From the NCBI GenBank assembly GCA_964621525.1, contig CAZUMS010000015.1, positions 23,890-87,889 of the forward strand: a DNA stretch of 64,000 nucleotides, given 5' to 3'. Position numbers and translations under genes: made by a program. The stretch is from CAZMGV01 sp964621525 [NCBI: uncultured bacterium]. GTDB lineage: Bacteria > JAGRBM01. Positions 1 to 6,445 of the stretch are shown here, piece after piece (position 1 is the first letter of the stretch; every line of letters starts with the position of its first letter). The notes under the pieces were generated by a model. The model made no database searches. It was not told the origin of the DNA and saw only the letters and a list, made by a program, of their open reading frames with translations.

Positions 1-1
1 G

Positions 2-97
2 ACCGACGAGCGGATCCAGCGGGAACTGGCGCCGGCGGCGCTCGAAGCGGCCCGTCAGATCAGCCACCGGCTGGGTTACGAAAAGCCGGCCGCCTGA
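2..97 (+). CDS. C-terminal end of an upstream gene, possibly IclR-family regulator (partial)
   Basis: The frame is open from the left edge of the window and stops at TGA 95-97, giving 31 residues that end in EAARQISHRLGYEKPAA. The amphipathic helix followed by RLGY resembles the extreme C-terminus of IclR-type regulators, whose last helix often reads AAREISRRLGY. With only 31 residues this is a weak family call. The stop overlaps the putative signal-peptide region of the following HtrA-like gene, so the two genes are probably co-transcribed. Confidence 0.35.
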   Translation, partial: TDERIQRELAPAALEAARQISHRLGYEKPAA

Positions 98-129
98 CGC
101 TGCTGGCTGCGGCCCTGGCCGCGGCCCTC

Positions 130-1434
130 GTGGCCCCGCCGCCGGTTCATGCGAAGACAACCCGGGCGTTTCACGACCTTGAGAGCGATATCATCCGCGT
201 TGCCGGCGAGGTGACGCCGTCCGTCGTGTTCATCGAGGCGGTGCTCCGCCGGAACAACGACCAGCAGATCGTCTCGGGTTCGGGCATCGTCGCCGACCGC
301 GACGGTACGATCTTCACGAACCAGCACGTCGTGGACGACGCCACCAAGGTCACGGTGACGATCCCCGGCATCAAGGAGTCGTTCCCGGCGGAAGTTATCG
401 GAGCCGACGAGCAGACCGATTTTGCCGTGATCCGGATCGAGCCGGGCGCCTGGCGCGGGAAGATCCGCCCGGCGAAGTTCGGCAAATCCGAAACGCTGAA
501 AGTCGGCTCCCTCGTCCTCGCCATCGGCAACCCCTACGGCCTGGACGGCAGTGTTTCCTTCGGCATCGTGCAGGCCAAGGGCCGGAATCTCCGGTTCAAG
601 GGCGTTATCAACGAGTTCATCCAGACGGACGCGCTGATCGACCAGGGCTCTTCAGGCGGTCCGCTCGTCAATTTCGAGGGCGAGGTGGTGGGGATCAACT
701 CCATCGCCGCCGGACGCGGCATCGGCCTCACGATTCCCATCGAGACGGCGCTCCGGGTCTATCGCAGTTTCACCGAGAAGGGCGCCATCAGCCGCGGCTG
801 GCTCGGCGTCGGCTTCCAGCCGCTCACCCGCCAGCTTGCCGCCTACTGGGGTCTCCAGGGCACGACGGGGGCCGTCGTGAACCGCGTGGTGCCGGGCTCC
901 CCGGCCGAGAAGGCGGGGCTGAAACCCGGCGACATTGTGACGAAGTTCGCGGGCACGGAGGTCGACGTGCCGGACGAGGGAGACATCTCCTCGTTCGTCC
1001 GTCTCGTGGCCGACACGCCGCCGGGCAAGGAAGTGGAAATTATCCGGATTCGCGCCGGAAAGACCGACACCCTGAAGGCCGCCGTCGGCACGCAGCCCAA
1101 GATGAAACCCGCAACGCTGGAGACGCCGTACGGGTTCTTCGCGCAGGAGATCACTGCCGACACGATGCTGAACCGCAAGCTCGATTCGCAGGAAGGGGCC
1201 ATTGTCTCGTACGTGATCCGGGGCAGCCCGGCCGACGAGGCGGGACTCATGAACGGCGATATCGTCCGGCGGCTTGAAGGCACCCCGATCAAATCTCTGG
1301 ACGACCTGAAAGGCGCCCTGAAGACCGTGGAGGGCAAAGACCGGTTCCTCGTCGAAGGCGAGCGGTCCAGCGACCTCCGGTTCTTCCTGATCGAAAAGCG
1401 CAAGGACAGTGCGGCGAACGGAATGACCCCGTGA
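130..1434 (+). CDS. HtrA/DegP-like serine protease with two PDZ domains
   Basis: Trypsin-like periplasmic protease for misfolded proteins. Counting from GTG 130, the catalytic triad is His66 (TNQHVV), Asp97 (TDFAV) and Ser175 (GSSGGPL; the usual Asn of GNSGG is Ser). Two PDZ domains follow, around residues 220-320 and 340-425, each with a GSPAxxAGLxxGDIV core. Length (434 aa) fits the HtrA family. The start is unclear: the in-frame codons just upstream of GTG 130 read RLTLLAAALAAALVAPPPVHA, a convincing export signal, but no ATG, GTG or TTG lies upstream in that frame within the window. CTG 94-96 overlaps the TGA of the preceding gene and may be the real start. The gene overlaps the next one by 4 bp (GTGA). 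Family call is firm; the start is not. Confidence 0.85.
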   Translation: MAPPPVHAKTTRAFHDLESDIIRVAGEVTPSVVFIEAVLRRNNDQQIVSGSGIVADRDGTIFTNQHVVDDATKVTVTIPGIKESFPAEVIGADEQTDFAVIRIEPGAWRGKIRPAKFGKSETLKVGSLVLAIGNPYGLDGSVSFGIVQAKGRNLRFKGVINEFIQTDALIDQGSSGGPLVNFEGEVVGINSIAAGRGIGLTIPIETALRVYRSFTEKGAISRGWLGVGFQPLTRQLAAYWGLQGTTGAVVNRVVPGSPAEKAGLKPGDIVTKFAGTEVDVPDEGDISSFVRLVADTPPGKEVEIIRIRAGKTDTLKAAVGTQPKMKPATLETPYGFFAQEITADTMLNRKLDSQEGAIVSYVIRGSPADEAGLMNGDIVRRLEGTPIKSLDDLKGALKTVEGKDRFLVEGERSSDLRFFLIEKRKDSAANGMTP

Positions 1435-2972
1435 GCGGCCGCAAGCGGCAGACAGGCCGGGAAGGGGCCCCTCCGGAAACGGAGGGCGCCGCTTCGGGCG
1501 CAACCGCAGGGATCCCCCTGTGGGCGCTGGCGGGGACGGCGTTCTTCACCGGCTTCTCGGTGCTGCTGATCGAAATCGCCGGTCCGAGGCTCCTCGCGCC
1601 GTACCTGGGCGACTCTCTCTATACATGGTCCACGACCATCGCGGTCGTTCTCGGGGCGATGGCACTGGGCTATATCGCGGGCGGCTGGCTTTCCGACCGG
1701 CGTCCCGACGCCCGGACGTTTTTCGCCGTAGTGCTGGCGGGCGGGTTTCTCGCGGCGCTCGTGCCGGGCCTCGCCCGGGTGGCGCTTTCCGATGACCTGT
1801 CGAAAATGTCCCCCTCCGCCGGGACGCTGCGCATGTGTCTCATCCTGTTCGCACCGGCGTGTCTCGTTCTCGCCATGAGCTGGCCGTTCGCCGTACGGCT
1901 CGTGTTCGAGTCCGGAGAGACCCTGGGCCGCCGGGCGGGGATCGTGGGGAGCGCCTCCACGCTCGGCTCCATCGCCGGGGCCGTGTCGGGCGGCTGGTGG
2001 CTTGTGCCGTCCTACGGGCTCCGGGTGAGCTTCTGGATCGCGGCGGCGATACCGGTGCTGATCGGCTTCGCGGGTCTTGTGCTGCGGGCGAAGGGCGGCA
2101 CGCGGCCCGTGGCGGAGATCCTCGCCGCCGCGGCGCTCGGACTCGCCGCCGTCCCCGAAGAAGCTCCGGCTTCGGACGTCATTCACCGCGAGCACACCTT
2201 CTACCACCGCATCGACATCGTCGAGGAAGGTTCGATGCGGTATCTCAAGCTGAACTCGACCTACGAGGGCGGCCGCGACTCGGAAACCGGCGAGCTTGCG
2301 TTCGACTACCTCAAATACTGGCCGCTTATGCTGGACTCGGCGCGCCCGCCGGAAAAGCTCCTGTTCCTCGGCGCGGGGGCCTATTCGCTGCCGGGATACC
2401 TGTACGAGCGTAACCCCGGTGCGGAATTCACCGTCGTCGACATCGACCCGAGGCTGCACGACATCGCCGCCCTCTATTTCGAGGCGGACAATATCGACCA
2501 TCTCGTGAAGGTGTCGGGCGATGCCCGCCGGTTCCTGATGAACGACACGAACCGGTACGACGCCATCTTCGGGGACACCTACCACGGCATCAACCGGGTG
2601 CCGCCGCACCTCACGACGGTGGAATATTTCCGGCTCGTGAAGGCGCGGCTGACGCCTTCAGGGCGGTTTCTCGTGAACATCATCGGCGCGCGGGAGGGCG
2701 AGGGCGCACGGCTCCCCGGGGGCGTCGTCTCAGCCCTGCGGGACGTGTTCCCGGTCGTCCGGGTGTTCGCGACGCGGACCTATGACAGCAAGCTGCCCCA
2801 GAACCTGATGATTCTGGCCGCGAACGGACCGGTGGATCTGGAGGCGGACGAGCGGACGGCTCCGTTTGTCCGCAAGGAGATCGAGTGGGCCGTCACGGAG
2901 CCGGCGTTCACCGACGATCATGCGCCCGTCGACTACCTCTCGGCGCGGCTCATTCGTGCCTGGGGGCGATAG
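1431..2972 (+). CDS. Membrane-anchored spermidine-synthase-like protein (fused transporter/spermidine synthase type)
   Basis: 513 aa. The N-terminal half (about residues 25-235) has some six to eight hydrophobic segments with MFS-like loops (GYIAGGWLSDRRPD). The C-terminal half (about 250-500) is a Rossmann aminopropyltransferase-like domain with FLGAGAYSLPGYL for nucleoside binding, VVDIDPRL, and YDAIFGDTYHG followed by PPHLTTVEYF. This is the common fused arrangement of bacterial membrane spermidine-synthase homologues, whose real substrate is usually unknown. GTG 1431 overlaps the protease stop (GTGA) and the next gene begins 3 bp after the stop, so these genes form an operon. Polyamine synthesis itself is not shown. 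Confidence 0.8.
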   Translation: MSGRKRQTGREGAPPETEGAASGATAGIPLWALAGTAFFTGFSVLLIEIAGPRLLAPYLGDSLYTWSTTIAVVLGAMALGYIAGGWLSDRRPDARTFFAVVLAGGFLAALVPGLARVALSDDLSKMSPSAGTLRMCLILFAPACLVLAMSWPFAVRLVFESGETLGRRAGIVGSASTLGSIAGAVSGGWWLVPSYGLRVSFWIAAAIPVLIGFAGLVLRAKGGTRPVAEILAAAALGLAAVPEEAPASDVIHREHTFYHRIDIVEEGSMRYLKLNSTYEGGRDSETGELAFDYLKYWPLMLDSARPPEKLLFLGAGAYSLPGYLYERNPGAEFTVVDIDPRLHDIAALYFEADNIDHLVKVSGDARRFLMNDTNRYDAIFGDTYHGINRVPPHLTTVEYFRLVKARLTPSGRFLVNIIGAREGEGARLPGGVVSALRDVFPVVRVFATRTYDSKLPQNLMILAANGPVDLEADERTAPFVRKEIEWAVTEPAFTDDHAPVDYLSARLIRAWGR

Positions 2973-2975
2973 CCT

Positions 2976-3932
2976 GTGGTCCGGAAGTCCCCGCTGCTGA
3001 AGGCTGTCCTGCTCGGCGCCGTGCTCGTTACCGGATCGGGTTTTTCGAGCTGCGGGGAGAAACCCCGCCAGCCGCCGGCCGCTTCCCCGGTGCAGGACAA
3101 GGCGGCGGATTCCACAGCCTGGGCCGAAGCCCTGTGGCTCGATTCGATGGGCCCCCGCCCCGTGGGCCGGGTGGACCGGCTGGAGGTTCTGGAAAAAATC
3201 GCCGCACGGTTCCGTGAATACGGGGCGCAGGCCGAGGTCCGCCGGTTCCGGCTGCCGGAGTCGACGCCACACTGGGGCGGCCGGGAGTTCGCCAATCTCG
3301 TGGCCCGGACCGGTCCCGTCTGCCGGGACACAATCCTGCTCGGGGCCCACTGGGATACCCGGGAGACGTCGGACGAGGATCCCGATCCCAGGAAGCGGGA
3401 GATGGTCGTGCCCGGCTTCAACGACGGGACGAGCGGCGTCGCCCTGCTTCTGGATCTTGCCCGGAAATGGGGGAAGGCGGAAAACCTTCCGTTCGGTATC
3501 GAATTTGTGCTGTTCGACGCCGAGGAAGGCATCAAGGGAACGGATCTCTACTTTACCGGCTCCAAGCAGTTCGCCGCGGCCCTCACGCCGCCGGATATCG
3601 CCTGTTACAAGGCGGCCGTCGTGTTCGACATGGTGGCCGACCGGGACTACCGGGTTTTCGCCGAGCAGCTATCGTACAGCGCGAACCGCTGGATCTACGA
3701 GGAACTGTATGCCCATGGCGACCCCAAGGTCTTCAGCCCGTCGCCGGACCGGATCATTTATGACGACCATCTGCCGCTGCTGGCACGGGGAATCCCGTCG
3801 GCACTCGTGATCGATCTCGACTATCCGGCCTGGCACACACGCGCCGATACCCGGCAGAACTGCTCGCCGGAGAGCCTCCAGATGACGGCCGACATGGCGG
3901 ACCGGTGGCTGGAAAAACGGGCGGGTCGCTGA
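2976..3932 (+). CDS. M28-family zinc peptidase / glutaminyl-cyclase-like lipoprotein
   Basis: 318 aa. The N-terminus (KAVLLGAVLVTGSGFSSC) looks like a lipoprotein signal, though FSSC is an imperfect lipobox. The body has the M28/QC zinc-site motifs: LLGAHWDTR (first His), GFNDGTSGVALLLDLAR (bridging Asp), FVLFDAEEGIKGTDLY (Glu pair) and DYPAWHTRADT (late His). The GAHWDTR to ND(G/A)xSG pattern is closer to glutaminyl cyclases than to classic aminopeptidases. The choice between N-terminal pyroglutamate formation and peptide trimming cannot be made here. Start GTG 2976 lies 3 bp after the upstream stop. Confidence 0.78.
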   Translation: MVRKSPLLKAVLLGAVLVTGSGFSSCGEKPRQPPAASPVQDKAADSTAWAEALWLDSMGPRPVGRVDRLEVLEKIAARFREYGAQAEVRRFRLPESTPHWGGREFANLVARTGPVCRDTILLGAHWDTRETSDEDPDPRKREMVVPGFNDGTSGVALLLDLARKWGKAENLPFGIEFVLFDAEEGIKGTDLYFTGSKQFAAALTPPDIACYKAAVVFDMVADRDYRVFAEQLSYSANRWIYEELYAHGDPKVFSPSPDRIIYDDHLPLLARGIPSALVIDLDYPAWHTRADTRQNCSPESLQMTADMADRWLEKRAGR

Positions 3933-3942
3933 ACGCCGGGAC

Positions 3943-4593
3943 TCAGCGGGCGCGGATGCCGGAGAACAGGGTGTCCACCAGCTCGTTCTTGATCCGCTCG
4001 AAATCTGCCGGGGAAGGCGACTTGAGCGGGCCGAGCACGAAGCCCGTCAGCACCGTTTCGATCATTCCGAAAAACAGGTAGGCGATCGTCCGGGTGTCCA
4101 GGTTCGCCCGGATTTCCCTGGCGGTCTGGCCCTTCTTCAGCATGCCGTCCAGGATCGACATGGCCTGGACGAACACCTCGGTATTGGCAGTGGCGTAGAA
4201 TTTCGAGCTCCGGGAGATCTCGAGGATGACGACTTCCATCATCTCGGGATTCAGGCGGTAGCCGTCCAGCATGTAGCTCACGATGGTCCGGAGCTTCTGC
4301 TCGAGCGGGACGCCCGATTCGTCGATCCGTTTCAGGAAGGCGACGAACACGTTCCAGCGTTCGCCGAAGATCGAGTTCAGGACCTGTTCCTTGCTCTTGA
4401 AGTAGTGGTAGACGAGGCCGTAGGCGACGCCGGCCTCTTCGGCGATGTCCGAGACGCGGCAGCCGTAGTAGCCTTTCTTGGCGAAGACCTTCACGGCCGC
4501 ATCCAGAATGGCCTTGCGCTTCTCGAGCGTTCCGGCGCGGGGGCTGTGGGCTTCGGGCTTGGTCCGTGTCTTGCGGCGGGCGTTGGCTTTCAT
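3943..4593 (-). CDS. TetR/AcrR regulator, FadR(YsiA)-like
   Basis: 216 aa. The N-terminal HTH (about residues 27-75) reads ILDAAVKVFAKKGYYG then VSDIAEEAGVAYGLVYHYF, typical of TetR. The C-terminal part (EISRSSKFY, DFERIKNELVDTLFSGI) resembles the FadR/YsiA clade, which binds long-chain acyl-CoA and represses beta-oxidation genes. A short inverted repeat 46-63 bp upstream of the start suggests autoregulation. A related site lies between the lipid genes near 55.4 kb. The gene converges with the M28 peptidase (10 bp gap). TetR assignment is firm; the acyl-CoA ligand is inferred. Confidence 0.85.
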   Translation of the reverse strand: MKANARRKTRTKPEAHSPRAGTLEKRKAILDAAVKVFAKKGYYGCRVSDIAEEAGVAYGLVYHYFKSKEQVLNSIFGERWNVFVAFLKRIDESGVPLEQKLRTIVSYMLDGYRLNPEMMEVVILEISRSSKFYATANTEVFVQAMSILDGMLKKGQTAREIRANLDTRTIAYLFFGMIETVLTGFVLGPLKSPSPADFERIKNELVDTLFSGIRAR

Positions 4594-4638
4594 TGGGTAT
4601 CCCGGATCTCTCCGGACCTCTTGGCGGGGCGCTCCGGT

Positions 4639-4656
4639 CGATTGATCCGTCAGTCA
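4639..4656 (-). promoter_or_regulatory. Candidate TetR operator (TGAC-type inverted repeat)
   Basis: On the minus strand the site reads TGACTGACGGATCAATCG. The half-sites TGACTGA and TCAATCG match at 5 of 7 positions across a 4 bp centre. On the plus strand GATTGA-N8-TCAATC is a perfect 6 bp repeat. The form resembles known FadR/TetR operators of the TGACnGA-NNNN-TCnGTCA type. It sits between this regulator and yacG and could control either. Confidence 0.5.
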
Positions 4657-4738
4657 ATCAGTGAACGGCTCCGGGGGTGACTGTCAAGCCCGGACCGGCG
4701 TTGCCGGGCCCTCTCTTTTCCCGGCGGCGGGAGTTATG

Positions 4739-4984
4739 ATGGCAGGGCTCATGACGATCACCTGTCCCAAGTGCCGCAAGGAATTCGAGCGCGATGGCGC
4801 GGGGTGCTTCCCCTTCTGTTCGAAACGGTGCCAGCAGCTCGACTTCGGCGCCTGGATGACCGGGCAGTACCGGGTGGCGGCAGGACCGGCGGCGCTGGAC
4901 GATGAGGACAGCGGCGACGGAGCGGTGAGGCGCCCTGAGGACGGCGGGGGCGAGGATGAGGGAGGCGGCTACGGCTACCAGTAA
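4739..4984 (+). CDS. yacG: DNA gyrase inhibitor YacG
   Basis: Small zinc-ribbon protein; E. coli YacG binds GyrB and inhibits gyrase. Counted from ATG 4739 the four zinc ligands are Cys9, Cys12, Cys27 and Cys31 (CPKC then CSKRC), followed by the family signature QQLDFGAWMTGQYRV. The tail after residue 50 is acidic and Gly-rich, as in many homologues. ATG 4739 has GGGAG five bases upstream; ATG 4736 and ATG 4751 are alternatives in the same frame. The following gene starts 32 bp downstream. Confidence 0.88.
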   Translation: MAGLMTITCPKCRKEFERDGAGCFPFCSKRCQQLDFGAWMTGQYRVAAGPAALDDEDSGDGAVRRPEDGGGEDEGGGYGYQ

Positions 4985-5016
4985 TCCGGCCTCTCACGGG
5001 ATGACAGAACCGGCTC

Positions 5017-5769
5017 ATGGATCCTGCTGAAACCCCTCCCGGTCCGGCGAAGCCGCCGGAACTGGACATCGACGCGCTCCTTCGGCGGCCGCCGAAACCC
5101 GAGCGCAAGAAACGCGACTGGATGTTCTGGATCGTCGTGATGAACATCGGCGTCTGGGGCCTGTATTTCATCATTACGATGGCCATGCCCGGCGGGAAGA
5201 TGGGGAAGCCGATGCACCCGCTGGATCCCGCCGCCGACTGGGAAACGGATTTCTCCCAGGGCTGCGGAGAGAACCGTGCCCGGGTGGGGGCGCTCTGTAT
5301 CGACCGCTACGAATTCCCGAACCGGCCGGGTGAAGTGCCGGCGGCTTTCGACGAGGCCGAGGCGGCGCAGGCCGCCTGCGCCTCGGAAGGCGGCCGGCTC
5401 TGCACGGTGGAAGAGTTCAAGGCAGGGTGCAGCGCGCCACGGGCGACCGGGGATTTTTCGGTAAGCGCCACGGAGCTCGCCTGCAACGTGATCTCCCGGT
5501 ACTCGGACCGGGGCGTCCGGCCGGTGCCTTCCGGGCAGATGTCCGGCTGCATGACGCGCAAGGGCCTTTATGACGTGATCGGGAACCTCGCCGAATGGGT
5601 CCGGACGGACGGAGGATTCGGGCTCATGGGCGGAAGTTACGCCGTCCGGGTGGGGGCCTTCACGAACTGCCGCACGGTCTGGCCGGCGGGGCCAGGAGCG
5701 AACCCGGGGACGAGGGGCGCGCGCTGCTGCCGGGATGCGCCGCCGCTGCCGGCAGCCGCTCCGGGCTGA
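5017..5769 (+). CDS. Membrane-anchored FGE/SUMF1-like domain protein
   Basis: 250 aa. Residues about 36-60 (WMFWIVVMNIGVWGLYFIIT) form one membrane anchor after a Pro-rich cytoplasmic segment. The rest is a short formylglycine-generating-enzyme-like fold with CIDRYEFPN, GGRLCTVEEFKAGC, DVIGNLAEWVR, GLMGGSY and a final RGARCCRD. The NLAEWV and GGS(Y/W) motifs define the FGE-sulfatase superfamily. The domain is Cys-rich, about 180 aa, and shorter than true sulfatase activators, so catalytic activity is doubtful and a binding or structural role is possible. It converges with the rhomboid gene (4 bp gap). Confidence 0.7.
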   Translation: MDPAETPPGPAKPPELDIDALLRRPPKPERKKRDWMFWIVVMNIGVWGLYFIITMAMPGGKMGKPMHPLDPAADWETDFSQGCGENRARVGALCIDRYEFPNRPGEVPAAFDEAEAAQAACASEGGRLCTVEEFKAGCSAPRATGDFSVSATELACNVISRYSDRGVRPVPSGQMSGCMTRKGLYDVIGNLAEWVRTDGGFGLMGGSYAVRVGAFTNCRTVWPAGPGANPGTRGARCCRDAPPLPAAAPG

Positions 5770-5773
5770 GCCC

Positions 5774-6439
5774 CTACCGCCTGCGCTTGCGCTTCCTGAA
5801 CACCGGGGCGAGGGCGAGCCCTGCCGCAAACCCGCCGAGGTGGGCTGCATAGGCGACGCCCGGTTCACCGGTGGACATCATCGTGCCCACGAGCTGCACA
5901 ACCATCCAGCCGGCGATGAAGACGAGCGCCGGTACCCGCATCGGTACCAGAATCACGATGATCGGAATGAACGACCGGATGACGGCCTTCGGATAGTAGA
6001 GGGCGTAGGCGGCGAGAACGCCGGAGATGGCGCCGCTCGCCCCGACGAGCGGAAGCCGGTTCGCCGGCTCCATGGCATGGTAGGCGAAGACCGAGAACAG
6101 GCCGCAGATCAGGTAAAAGAACAGGAACCTCCACCGGCCCTGACCTTCTTCCACGTTGTCGCCGAAGACCCCGAGAAACCAGGCGTTGCCGAGGGTGTGA
6201 AGCACGCCGTCATGCAGGAAGATCGAGGTCAGCGGCGTCGCCAGTACGGTCAGGTCCGGTGACGGGGTGACGAGATTCGCCGTCCACTGGCTGGACGTAT
6301 ATCCCCAGGTGGTGAGCACCTGTTCGTAGCGGCCGGAGAAAAAGCGCGACCAGACGAAGATTCCCATGTTCACGGCGATCAGGAGAACCGTGACGGCCGG
6401 AAACCGGCGGCTCGGCTGTTCGTCGCGCCAGGGGATCAA
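5774..6439 (-). CDS. Rhomboid-family intramembrane serine protease
   Basis: 221 aa with about six membrane segments. Catalytic Ser135 lies in GASGAISG and catalytic His200 in AAHLGGF; the conserved HxxxHxxxN pattern appears as FLHDGVLHTLGN near residues 75-85. The C-terminus is strongly basic (RKRKRRR). Family length and motifs are complete, so an active S54 protease is likely; its substrates are unknown. It lies 6 bp beyond the stop of the upstream CtpA-like gene on the same strand, probably in one transcript. Confidence 0.9.
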   Translation of the reverse strand: MIPWRDEQPSRRFPAVTVLLIAVNMGIFVWSRFFSGRYEQVLTTWGYTSSQWTANLVTPSPDLTVLATPLTSIFLHDGVLHTLGNAWFLGVFGDNVEEGQGRWRFLFFYLICGLFSVFAYHAMEPANRLPLVGASGAISGVLAAYALYYPKAVIRSFIPIIVILVPMRVPALVFIAGWMVVQLVGTMMSTGEPGVAYAAHLGGFAAGLALAPVFRKRKRRR

Positions 6440-6445
6440 GGCGGG

